NCBI RefSeq assembly: GCF_000687775.1 | Contig: NZ_JHXS01000005.1 | Span: 1-49,922, forward strand | Direction: 5' to 3' | Origin: Mycoplasmopsis felifaucium ATCC 43428 | Lineage (GTDB): Bacteria; Bacillota_I; Bacilli_A; Mycoplasmatales; Metamycoplasmataceae | Length of the DNA stretch: 49,922 nt | In this document: one piece after another, positions 20,973-29,800 of the stretch | How the letters are laid out: the number at the start of each line of letters is the position of its first letter | How positions within the stretch are numbered: position 1 is the stretch's first letter | The notes under the pieces: generated by a model | Databases searched by the model: none | Told to the model about the DNA's origin: nothing | What the model saw: only the letters and a program-made list of their open reading frames with translations | Made by a program: the position numbers and the translations under genes

Positions 20973-22529
20973 TTATTTTTGTAAGATTGACCAAATTATT
21001 TCTTTAAATTTTAAAAGTTTTTTATTAGCTAACTCTTGATTTTTATCAAAAGCAAAAACATAAAACTTAATTTTTGGTTCAGTCCCTGAAGGCCTTAAAG
21101 CTAATCAAGAATGATCGTCAGAAAATTCCATTTTAATCATATTTGCTTTCATGTAGCCAGTTTTTTCATTGTAATTTGTTATAACTTTATTATTTAAAGG
21201 TAAATCCATAAATTTTTCTTGTAGCTCTTTTAAATTAGTGTTTTCGTCAACTGTAATTTCAACATTTTCACTCGCAACGTACCCAACTTCATCATAAATA
21301 TCATTTAAAACATCAATCAAAGTTTTGCCGTGCTTTTTGTAAAATGACGACATTTTGGCAAGAATAACAACAGACTGCAAAGCATCTTTATCTCTAGCTA
21401 AATCTTGGTTAATTAATGAGCCATAACTTTCTTCAAACGCTAAAAAGCATCTTTGATTTTCTGCTTCAAATTTATTTATCAGCATTCCTATTCATTTAAA
21501 TCCAGTTGGAACTATATGAGTATTAATTTTATTTTTTTCAGCAAGAATAGCGGGAATATTAGATGAAACAAATGAATAAATTAAATATTGGTTTGAGAAA
21601 TCATTACTTTTATTTTGCTCTAATAAATAGTTAAAAATTATTGTAGCAGTTTCATTCCCGTTCAACAATTTATATGTGTTATTATACTTAACAGCTAAAC
21701 CAACTCTATCACTATCTGGGTCAGTCATCAATAAAATATCAGAATCAGTTTTTTTACCTAATTTTATCAATAAGTCAAAAGCATCCTTCTTTTCAGGATT
21801 AGGATAATTAACATTTGTAAAATGTGGTGTTTGAATCATTTGCTCTTTTACAAAAAAGGCTGTTTGGTTGATATTTTCGTTAATATTGAAACCAATTTTT
21901 TCTAATAATTCTGGAACAAATTTATTGCCAGTTCCGTGTAAAGGTGAATATGACAATTTAACATTTTTAATGTCAACGATACCACCAACTTTAGCTACTT
22001 CATCTAAATATTTATTCTTGACTTCTTTAGAAATATAGGTTAAATTTTCACAATTAGATTTACTTAATTTCATTGAATAATTGTATTTTTCTAAGCTAGA
22101 ATCATATTCATTGAAATATGATGAAATTTCTTTAATTTCTTCCGGTAAGCATTGACTAGCCATATTGTTGTAAAGTTTAATACCATTGTATTCTTTAGGA
22201 TTATGGCTTGCAGTTATATTGATCCCTCCGTGTGCTTTATATTCAAGAATACAAAAACTAACAAAAGGAGTCGGACTAATATCCTTAGAATAAATAACTT
22301 CAATTCCGTATGAATTTAAAATTCTTGCACAGCATACTGAAAAACCAAAAGATTTAATTCTATTGTCTCTTCCTATTACTACTCTAATATTTTCATCAGG
22401 GAACTTATTTATAAGATATTTAGCAAAACCATGAACAATTCTTTGCACATGGGCATAATTCAATTTATCTTCGCCGAAACCAACTTTTCCTCTAATTCCG
22501 GCTGTACCAAATTCTAATTTATTCTTCAT
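20973..22529 (-). CDS. Phosphoglucomutase/phosphomannomutase (alpha-D-phosphohexomutase)
   Basis: 518 residues. Interconverts hexose 1- and 6-phosphates, feeding glycolysis and nucleotide-sugar synthesis. Motifs: FGTAGIRGKVGFGEDKLN at the N-terminus, the phosphoserine loop ITASHNPKEYNGIKLY (Ser108), the Mg2+ loop DPDSDRVGLAV, the sugar-binding AFEESYGSLI and the C-terminal phosphate-binding RPSGTEPKIKFYVF. The length fits the bacterial PgcA/ManB-like group; which sugar is preferred cannot be decided. UGA codons read as Trp in TGFKWIGML and SWLALRPSG. The ATG at 22529 has no Shine-Dalgarno, but an A+T-rich -10-like TATTAT lies just upstream. Divergent from the ECF gene with only 54 bases between starts. 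Confidence 0.92.
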
Positions 22530-22583
22530 ATAATAATATTATTACAATATATTAAATCTACAATATAATACATACATATTATT
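22530..22583. promoter_or_regulatory. Compact divergent promoter region
   Basis: 54 bases between the start codons of the phosphohexomutase (-) and the ECF S component (+). It contains TATAAT reading right about 14 bases before the plus-strand ATG and TATTAT reading left. The promoters must overlap or abut; neither gene has a clear Shine-Dalgarno. Confidence 0.45.
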
Positions 22584-23534
22584 ATGAAAAAGAAACTTAA
22601 ATTAAATAAAATAAATGATGCTTCAAAAAATTATCTGAATAATGAAAATGTCGTCGAAACTAAAACATCATTAGTTCAAAGAATAAGATCAATATTTAAA
22701 CATCCGTTTAAATTTTCAGTTATAGATTTAGCTATTTCCGGCTTATTGATAGCACTTTTCACAATTGTATCATCAATTTTAAAATTAACTGGATTAAGTA
22801 ATTTCACAAGTGCAGAAATAGTTTTTTACATACTTTTTGGAATCTTGTTAGGCCCATTTAAGGGAGCATTATTAGCTCTTATAGCCGATACATTGAGCTT
22901 ATTAATTTTGGGAAATATAGGCACATGATACTACTTATATGCAATCTGGCCACCAATAATTGCATTCATTAGTGCTTGATATTTTGCCTTATTTAAATCA
23001 AGCAAAATATTTAAGATTATTTTACCTATTATTGTTATTATCGCCAGTGCAACTATCATGACTTTTGTTTTTGCTAAATATGTTACAAGAACCGAAACAG
23101 GTCATATCGCTATCGGCGTGAAAATGAGTAAAAGCAACATAGCTTATTGAGAATCAATCCCATGAATCATGGTTGTTTTAGGACTTTCATTCTATCTTTT
23201 AGCAATGTTGATTGCAATTATTTTTGTCGTAATTTCCTATGTAAAAGGCAAAAACGAAAAATTATTAGACTACTTACTGATTCTTGGTTTAATAACATTA
23301 ATCATTTCAATTTACAAATGAATTTTTGGGCCTATTATATTCGTGAAATACCTTTCATACATCAACAAAAAAACATATATTTTAAAAGAAAGATATTTAT
23401 TATATTTTGTTCCTATTGTTATTAAAAGTATGTTTAACATTCCGTTTTATACATTAATTTTAGGTAGCTTGTATAGCATAATCAATTATGTATTGGAAAA
23501 ACATATAAATAATAGAAATAAAGTCTCATATTAA
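22584..23534 (+). CDS. ECF transporter S component (vitamin uptake)
   Basis: 316 residues. A hydrophilic N-terminal tail of about 45 residues precedes six to seven hydrophobic helices: VIDLAISGLLIALFTIVSS, AEIVFYILFGILLGPFKGAL, LIADTLSLLILG, AIWPPIIAFISAWYFAL, IFKIILPIIVIIASATIM, SFYLLAMLIAIIFVVISYV and more. The pattern of a short first helix and GPxxGAxxALIADxLxxL is that of FolT/RibU-type substrate-capture subunits, which work with an EcfA1/A2/T module encoded elsewhere. The vitamin cannot be told; folate or riboflavin are usual. UGA is Trp in GTWYYLY, SIPWIMV and IYKWIFG. Sixteen bases separate its stop from nusB. Confidence 0.75.
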
Positions 23535-23536
23535 TA

Positions 23537-23542
23537 TATAAT
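23537..23542 (+). promoter_or_regulatory. -10 box of nusB (leaderless type)
   Basis: TATAAT three bases after the ECF stop codon and seven bases before the nusB ATG. No Shine-Dalgarno. It suggests nusB has its own leaderless transcript in addition to any read-through. Confidence 0.45.
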
Positions 23543-23549
23543 AAAATTT

Positions 23550-23990
23550 ATGAAAATAACTAGAAGACAATTCAGAATTAACATTATAAATGTTATTTAT
23601 AGATATGAACTAATGAATGAAGATATTGATATTAATAAAATTTTTGAGCAAAATAAAAAATTATCAAGCGAAGAAATTAAGCAACTTGAACAAATTACTT
23701 TAAACTACAAATACTATAAAAGTGTTATTATCTCATTTTTTAAAACTAACTACGAATGAACCAAAGTATCGCCATTAATTAGAGCTATTTTAATTAATGC
23801 AACTCATGAATTGTTTTCTATAGCTCCAAAAGTTGTTATAAATGAAGCAGTTGAAATTACAAAGACATATTTTGAAGATGAAAACAACCTTTATAAAATG
23901 GTTAATGCAATTTTACAAAACATTTATAAATTCCTAACTCTTAATGAATTAATTTCAAGAAAAAATGAAACTAAATCACAAACATCCTAA
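23550..23990 (+). CDS. nusB: NusB family transcription antitermination factor
   Basis: 146 residues, the usual NusB size. It binds boxA RNA with NusE (S10) and promotes complete rRNA transcription. Begins MKITRRQFRINIINVIYRYEL, a typical NusB helix 1. The middle WTKVSPLIRAILINATHELF matches the W..sp..RaiLr.a.yEL region, and KVVINEAVEITKTYFEDEN..YKMVNAIL matches the conserved vvINEaVelak.f......fvNgiLd signature. The Trp is UGA. The C-terminal tail ISRKNETKSQTS is divergent. All-helical and cytosolic. The stop codon is in the loop of its own terminator. Confidence 0.88.
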
Positions 23991-24000
23991 TCTGGATGTT
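23981..24000 (+). terminator. Terminator of nusB
   Basis: AACATCC-TAATCT-GGATGTT stem followed by TTTATTTAAT. The TAA stop lies in the loop. Confidence 0.8.
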
Positions 24001-24053
24001 TTTATTTAATATAATCATAAATTGACAGATACCACTATAAAACAGTGAAATAA

Positions 24054-24072
24054 AATCTCCTTATTGGAGATT
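24054..24072 (-). terminator. Terminator of the DUF2188 gene
   Basis: AATCTCC...GGAGATT stem. On the minus strand it is followed by TTATTTCACTG, and a copy of the TGTTTTATAGT motif comes directly after. Confidence 0.7.
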
Positions 24073-24075
24073 AAA

Positions 24076-24309
24076 TTATTTTTTAGGTTTATTATTAATG
24101 CTTGCTCTAACTTGACCAGTCGTACGGTGAATTAATACAGAACCACCATTTCTTTTTGTTAAATCATTAGCAAATTCAATGGCTTCTTTTTGGGTTTTAA
24201 AAAGTTTTGTAGCTTTTAAAGCACCAGCACCCTTAACTTGTCATTGTTCATCTTTTGGAGTAACGTGTCAAACAGTTACTTTTTTGTCTTTTTTGTCTAG
24301 TTCTCCCAT
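24076..24309 (-). CDS. DUF2188 domain protein, 77 aa
   Basis: Small cytosolic protein. The whole chain is one DUF2188 domain: VTVWHVTPKDEQWQVKGAG, then ATKLFKTQKEAIEFANDLTKRNGGSVLIHRTTGQVRAS. This matches the family pattern of a His-x-x-Pro strand, W.VK.eGa..a, a helix with tq.eAi..a..la, and a final G..vihr..G.ir strand. The family is common in bacteria, often as a single short domain, with no settled function. The ATG at 24309 has AAAGGAAA upstream. Monocistronic, with its own terminator and TATAAT-like boxes at about 24366. UGA is Trp in TVWHV and EQWQV. Confidence 0.85.
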
Positions 24310-24390
24310 ATTTCCTTTCTATATATACATTTTTATTTTAACATAAGAATAGCTAAAACTAATTATACGGCTATTAAAAAAAGCAATAAA

Positions 24391-24455
24391 AACAGCCATT
24401 AAACGGCTGTTTTGTATTAAAGCTTTAACCTCAATGTCGACTCATAAATATTATA
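24391..24455 (-). ncRNA. Candidate short leaderless transcript with mini-ORF and terminator
   Basis: On the minus strand a TATAAT (24450-24455) is followed four bases later by ATGAGTCGACATTGAGGTTAA (24445-24425), a six-codon ORF reading MSRHWG with UGA as Trp. A perfect terminator stem follows (AACAGCC-GTTTAAT-GGCTGTT, 24411-24391) with a TTTATTGCTTTTTTT tail. No annotated gene is terminated here, since the nearest minus-strand gene (DUF2188) lies beyond it. It could be a small RNA or a leader-peptide attenuator for the DUF2188 gene. Prediction only. Confidence 0.35.
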
Positions 24456-24595
24456 ATAGAATTTTCACTAATTAAATACTAATTCACGAATAGTGCTATA
24501 AAATAGGTAATTATTTCATATATTATGTTGTAATATACCTGTCAGTTATATATTTTAATATAATTAAAATGGGTAAAAAATAATTGGAGGTTTTT

Positions 24596-25807
24596 ATGTT
24601 TTTGCAACAAGAAGTTAACAACAATATAGTTCAAAAATATGAAATTAATAATGTAGACATACTGTTAAGTCAAGCTTTAAAGTCAATAAAGCAAATTGGT
24701 AAAAATGATTATAAAATTAAAAACTATTTTTACTGCATAGATAGTAGAAATAAATTATGCTTATATATCGAGTTTAATCCAATTGGATTCGTTTTGGTGG
24801 ATTTAGATGATAATGACGAATTAGTTATCGAAGCATTTGGAAACAAACATGTTACGATTTCTGCAGATAAAATTGCATTGTTCAAAGATAAGAGAAAACT
24901 AAATCAATTACCTGTTTTTGATTTATTAAAACTTTCTTTTGATGATAGTTTTTATCAACAAAATAAGAATCCTGGTGGTTTCTCATTTTATAAAGCTCAA
25001 CCAGCGAATAGCACAGAACCACAAAATAATATAATTTATGCAGATGTCGAAGTCCCTTATTCTTGATGATTCAAATTATTAAAAACTGGATTTGGACACG
25101 CAAGTGTAGCATCAATCGAAGGAAACGACAGTAAACAAGGTTTATGTCATTATGTAGCTGCTGCAATGTTAATACAATATAATGAGTTTTTTAGATCTGC
25201 AGGTTATTTTTCTGAAAAAGAAATTGAAAAATATGTCTCTTTACCAAGTTTATCTCCAGAAAAGAATGTTTTTGGATACTTGGGAGCTCCAATGATCCCA
25301 AGAGTTAATGATTTATTGGTTGAAGATCTCTATAAAATATATGGTAATGAGTGAATTGCAACACCCGCAAGCCATATGTCAAAAACCATATCAAAATTTC
25401 TAGATTCAAAAGTAAATAAGAATAAAACATTTACACCAAACTATTCAATGGGTTGAAAATTGTGAGGTTCAATCGGTCCATGGAAATATATTAATGAGGG
25501 TGCTCCTTATATGATTTATTCAAGTATATTAGCAGACCCCACAAAAAATGAAAAAATTGGACATTCAGTTGTCGTATATGGCTATTTTAAAGCTAATGGC
25601 GGAGGTAAATATCTTTGCCATTATGGTTGAAATAATCATTCCCAAGTTGTTGTTTCAACAAAAGCATTAGATTGAACATGAGCAATCAGAATAAATATCG
25701 ATAAGAAAAAAGAAATAATAAAACCAAGAAAATACTTTTCATATAAAGGAGAATACATAAGCGGAGTAGATTATGGCAAAGAATTGAGAGGTGTAAAATA
25801 TGATTAA
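24596..25807 (+). CDS. Papain-like cysteine protease, cytosolic, 403 aa
   Basis: GGAGG five bases before the ATG at 24596 fixes the start (an upstream in-frame TTG overlaps the ribosome site). The N-terminal 150 residues are a domain I do not recognise. The protease half shows SKQGLCHYVAAAML (nucleophile Cys184 at the head of a helix), KIGHSVVVYGYF (His323) and CHYGWNNHSQVVV (Asn346/347 next to Trp, as in papain's Asn-Ser-Trp). The order and spacing fit the C39/C10/staphopain-like fold, and mycoplasmas carry such putative cysteine peptidases. No signal peptide or anchor is visible, so it should act inside the cell or on the membrane's inner face. Seven or more UGA Trp codons. It overlaps the next membrane-protein gene by 8 bases, implying coupled translation. 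Confidence 0.75.
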
Positions 25808-26594
25808 TATTTTTAAATTTTGAGATCTGTATAAACAAGATAAAAATTCAACAATTAAAAAAACATTAATTTCATCAATAGTTATATATTTAATTAATAT
25901 TCTTGCTTTTATAGTTTGTTTTTCAACACAACTTTATTCAACGATTAATGATATTGATTTTAAATTTATAAGATACGACTGAATATTATTTACAATCATT
26001 ATTTCCAACATTATTATAGTTGCATTATTTGCATATGATAAACTATCAATAAACGATAACAAAATTAGCTTATTAACAGGTAACATTCAAAACTCAAAGT
26101 TTAACAATTATGTTATTGATTCTTTAAATATTTTTAACAAAATAAATTACTTAATTTGGTTAGCATTTGCTTTAACGATGAGAGTTCCAAGTTTAACACG
26201 TTCATGGTTGTTTTTATGACCTTACTTAAGTTTATCTCTATTATATCTATTCTATAATTTGACAATACTTGTTAAATGTTCTTGTTCGAAATACAATAGT
26301 GCAAAATTCAATAATTCATATAACATGATAAGTATGATTTTTGTACTATCATTTAGCGCACTTATGTTTATCTATTATTTATTACACTTCTTAATGCCTC
26401 ACTTTTTAATAGAACGTTATTCAATAATGCCTTTTTCATTTATCTTGTGAATGCCTATTCAAGCAGTTTCATATTACATTATAAGAATAATCACATTTTC
26501 AACTATAGTTGTATTACAAAACAAAAAAGAAAAAATAAGCTTAAAAGATAAATCTTTAATGATAGCCGTTCCTGTATGATTTGTTTTTAAATAA
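25800..26594 (+). CDS. Six-helix membrane protein coupled to the cysteine protease
   Basis: 264 residues. The ATG overlaps the protease stop (ATGATTAA), so it is probably translated by re-initiation. About six hydrophobic segments: TLISSIVIYLINILAFIVCF, YDWILFTIIISNIIIVALFA, INYLIWLAFALTM, FLWPYLSLSLLYLFYNLTIL, MISMIFVLSFSALMFIYYLL and FSFILWMPIQAVSYYIIRII. No motif is recognisable. The tight coupling suggests a partner of the protease, for example a membrane anchor, substrate, regulator or export component. That is inferred from gene order only. UGA codons are Trp at FWDLYK, YDWILF, LWPYLS, LWMPI and VWFVFK. Confidence 0.75.
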
Positions 26595-26599
26595 TTTAA

Positions 26600-26632
26600 A
26601 AAGCACAACACTTTTTTAAGTACTGTGCTTTT
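26600..26632. terminator. Bidirectional terminator between the 25800 gene and secA
   Basis: AAAGCACA...TGTGCTTT stem with an inner imperfect ACACTT/AAGTAC stem. T-runs on both sides (TTTTTATTTATA on plus). It serves the convergent membrane-protein gene and secA. Confidence 0.7.
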
Positions 26633-26667
26633 TATTTATACGTTTGTTTTATAGTATTTTTCAAAAA

Positions 26668-29202
26668 TTAATCAGCTTTTTTCATTTCATCACTTAAAGT
26701 GTTTTTTACTGAATCAGCTTGAAAAATTTGCTCTTTAACTGTGTTATACATTTTAAGTAGAAACTCTTCTTGTTCTTCTTTTGTATTTTGCGTTAAATAA
26801 ACAGTATTAATAATTTGTTGGAAAATTGGGTCTGCTTTTATTTCATTAGAAATTAAAGACGCATAACCTAGTCTATCTGAGAAGATTTTTTCAGTTACAT
26901 CATATGCTATATTTCTTAGCATTTCTTCAAACTTTTTAGAGCCTTCTTGAGTATACACTTGATATGGATTCTTTTGAGCATATTGAACTAAATTAGTATG
27001 TGAGCGTAATTTATCCATTGTATCAATATGAGCTTGTCAATAAGTATCAATAATTTCTAAGACAATATTCTTTTCATACCATCTTACATAAGCAAAATCT
27101 TCGTGAGTATTATCTAATGCTGATTGTCTCCATTTATCAAAGCATTCAACAAAGAAATCTTGCAAGAATGCTTCAATTTCATTGTCATGTACTTCTGAAA
27201 CGATTGATAAATCTAATTTAGTTTTAACAAAACGACTTAATATTTCTGTATTAACATATTCAACAAAATCAGCATACTTAAAGGTGTTCCCTTTGTCTTT
27301 GAAACGAGGCATATTAACTACATTTGAAGCAGCATTTTTAAGCATTCTTTTAATAATGTATGAAATATCATTATTTACTAGAATTAAGTCTCTTTGAGCA
27401 TAAAATAGGTCTCTTTGCTGGCGAATGACATCATCATAATGTAAAACACTTTTTCTACTATCGTAGTTAAAGCCCTCAATTTTCTTTTGAGCTTGATTAA
27501 AACCTCGAGTAAGAGATCTCGTAGTAATTTCTTTATTTCCTTCATTTGCAAATTGACTTTTAAATTCTTCATAATTTGAAAAACGTTGCATCAGTTGATC
27601 GTCAATTGAAATATAGAACTTACTAATACCAGGATCGCCTTGACGGCCGCTACGACCACGAAGTTGGTTGTCAATTCTTCTACTTTCAGCCTTATCTGTT
27701 CCCAAAACGTAAAGACCACCTAACTCTAAAGCTTCTTTTGAAGGCTTAATATCAGTACCACGGCCAGCCATATTAGTTGCAATTGTTACAGATTTAACTT
27801 GACCTGCTCTTGAAATAATTTCAGCTTCTGAAGCATTTTGTTTAGCATTCAACACTGTATGAGGTATTTCAGCTTGCACTAATAAGTGGTGCACGATTTC
27901 TGAATCTTCAATTTGTGCTGTACCAACTAAAACAGGTTGCCCTTTAGCATATAATTCTTTGATTTTTTCAACAACAGCTAGCCATTTAGCTTCATACGAT
28001 GCAAAGATAGCATCTGGCTGATCATCCCTAATTACAGGTTTATTTGTAGGAACAACATTAACACGCATATTATAAATATCTATGAATTCTTGCTCCTCAG
28101 TTTTAGCAGTACCTGTCATACCACAAAGCTTATCAAACATACGGAAAAAGTTTTGATAGGTAATTGTTGCTTGAGTTTTTGTTTCAGGTTCAACTTCAAC
28201 CATTTCTTTAGCCTGAATTGCTTGTTGCAAACCTTCCGAATAAGATCTGCCTTCCATTATACGTCCGGTAAATGCATCAACTAGTTCAATTTTATTATCT
28301 CGAACAATATATTCAACGTTTATTTTCATAACTTTATGAGCTCTTAAGGCATTTTGAATTCTATGAACAACTTCAGAGTTTTTAATGTCATATAAGTTAT
28401 CAAAATGGAAAAATTTATTAGCTTTTTGCACGCCATTATAAGTCAATGAAATAGCTTTTGATTCTTCATCGATTTCATAATCGTGAGAATCTAAAATTCT
28501 AACAAATTGATCAGCCGCTAAATATGTATTAGTATCTTCCCCTTCACCACCTGAGATAATTAAAGGAGTTTTAGCTTCATCAATTAAGATAGAGTCAGCC
28601 TCATCAATTAGACAAAAATGTAAACCTCTTTGCACTTTTTCTTCAAGTTTAGAAACCATATTATCTCTAAGATAGTCAAAACCTAATTCAGAGTGAACAG
28701 AATAAGTAATATCGCAAGCGTAAGCTTGTCTTTTTAAATCTGGATCCATTTGTGCCTTATTTATACCAACAGACAAACCAAGGAAGTTAAAAACTTGTCC
28801 CATTTCATGTGCATCACGTTCAGTTAAATATTCATTAACAGTTGAAACGATGGCACCTTTTCCACTTAAAGCATTCAAATACACAGGTGCAATAGAAGTT
28901 ATAGTTTTACCTTCACCAGTTTTCATTTCAGCAATACTGCTTAAGTCTAATAAAACACCACCAAGCATTTGGACATCATAAGGTCTTTTACCTAAAACTC
29001 TTTTTGTGGCTTCTCTACAAACAGCAAAAGCTTCTGCTCTAATACTTTGCAACGCTTCACCATTTTGCAATCTAACTCTAAATTGGTTTGTTTTATTTTT
29101 TAACTCTTCGTCTGTTAGTTTTGAAATTAATGGTTCAAATTGGTTTATTTTTTTAAGGGCTCTTTCAGCCATTCTCATTTCAGTCGACTTAAATAAATTC
29201 AT
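26668..29202 (-). CDS. secA: Preprotein translocase ATPase SecA
   Basis: 844 residues. The motor that drives secreted and lipoprotein precursors through SecYEG. Visible: Walker A MKTGEGKT (residues 93-100), the DEAD-like FCLIDEADSILIDEAKTP, the preprotein cross-linking region, ATNMAGRGTDIKPSKEALELGGLYV, ESRRIDNQLRGRSGRQGDPG (motif VI) and the helical scaffold to residue 844. The C-terminal zinc-binding SecB-contact tail (CxCx8CH) is absent, as is normal in mycoplasmas. The single in-frame TGA near 27019-27036 is Trp in DTYWQAHIDTMDK. The ATG at 29202 has no Shine-Dalgarno; TATAAT lies 14 bases upstream, leaving a leader of only a few bases. Confidence 0.97.
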
Positions 29203-29216
29203 AATATATATTTTAC

Positions 29217-29222
29217 ATTATA
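29217..29222 (-). promoter_or_regulatory. -10 box of secA
   Basis: TATAAT on the minus strand, 14 bases before the ATG. The predicted leader is too short for a ribosome binding site. Confidence 0.45.
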
Positions 29223-29346
29223 TTAATTAAATTAATATAAAAGGGTATTTTGCTGGATGCCAAAAGAATTAAATTTTTGCTTTGTATTTTATTTATTAAA
29301 AAGTTTTTACCTAAAAAGACTACAAAATAAACTTTTTAGAAAAAAA

Positions 29347-29362
29347 CCTCTATTTTATGAGG
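29347..29362 (-). terminator. Orphan minus-strand terminator-like hairpin
   Basis: CCTC-ATAAAATA-GAGG followed by TTTTTTTCT on the minus strand. No intact gene lies immediately upstream on that strand, only the decayed frame at 29437-29550. Confidence 0.5.
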
Positions 29363-29371
29363 CTTTCCTCT

Positions 29372-29393
29372 GATTGTGATTTCAAAATCTACA
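29372..29393 (+). repeat. Element R1, similar to R2 beyond the M28 gene
   Basis: A 22-base core starting GATTGTGATTTC. It matches 18 of 22 bases of the inverted element R2 (31582-31603), and both lie 9-65 bases from an AAAGATRTATCTTT terminator palindrome. A partial direct match (GATTTCAAATCTAC) also occurs at 31428, just after the M28 stop codon. Confidence 0.4.
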
Positions 29394-29436
29394 TTCAAAG
29401 TAAAGATATATCTTTTTTACAAGTTAGACCAAGGCA

Positions 29437-29550
29437 CTAAAAATTAACATCATAGGGCGTTAACCCAAGATTGTAGTCTGTATTAAATCTAGCAAATTGA
29501 TAGGGTAATTGCCTATCCTTTTTATTCAAAAATTCTGTTTTATAGTCATT
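29437..29550 (-). pseudogene. Decayed 37-codon reading frame
   Basis: Open from a TAA at 29551-29553 to a TAG at 29437. It has no start codon but protein-like composition, with the stretches KKDRQLPYQFARFN and DYNLGLTPYDVNF. The ending LGLTPYDV loosely recalls the LGxxTPxEV close of IS3/IS30 transposase cores, but this is too short to prove. A terminator-like hairpin lies 75 bases downstream on the same strand. Could equally be chance. Confidence 0.25.
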
Positions 29551-29683
29551 TTAGTAAATTAAAAGCAATATAAAATAATTAAAAAGAACAATAATTCCCA
29601 GTATATCTAGTGAGTGATTATAAAATTTTAGTTAATAAAAACACATAAAACGGCTCGATTTTTATTAATTTTTGGCTAAAAAA

Positions 29684-29707
29684 TAAATGTGGAAAAATTC
29701 ACATTTA
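29684..29707 (+). promoter_or_regulatory. 24-base inverted repeat upstream of the M28 gene (candidate operator)
   Basis: TAAATGTG-8 bases-CACATTTA, perfect 8-bp arms, ending eight bases before the -10 box at 29716. It covers the -35 region, a usual place for a repressor or activator site. It is not CIRCE, whose arms are TTAGCACTC. Confidence 0.4.
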
Positions 29708-29715
29708 CACCTTTA

Positions 29716-29721
29716 TATAAT
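29716..29721 (+). promoter_or_regulatory. -10 box of the M28 lipoprotein gene
   Basis: TATAAT, about 79 bases before the ATG. The ribosome binding site is AAGAGG, six bases before the start. Confidence 0.45.
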
Positions 29722-29800
29722 AACTATATTTAATATTTGAGAAAATTTAGTTAGAAATAGATATATTTTTCGTTTATTTCTGAAAGTATAAGAGGTATAT

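Larger units (their letters stand above)
29223..29800. other. 578-base intergenic region between secA and the M28 lipoprotein gene
   Basis: No intact gene. It holds, left to right: a CCTC/GAGG hairpin with a minus-strand T-run, element R1, an AAAGATATATCTTT palindrome plus T-run on plus, a 37-codon decayed reading frame on minus, a GATAGG/CCTATC hairpin plus TTTTTATT on plus, a copy of TGTTTTATAGT, a 24-base inverted repeat, and the promoter and ribosome site of the M28 gene. The density of hairpins and the orphan ORF suggest a remnant of a lost gene or mobile element. Confidence 0.6.

Noticed and set aside
29366-29376. GAGGAAAG on the minus strand as an RNase P RNA (rnpB) signature
   Set aside because: The conserved GAGGAAAGUCC is not completed and no P4 helix partner is visible; it is part of a CCTC/GAGG hairpin.
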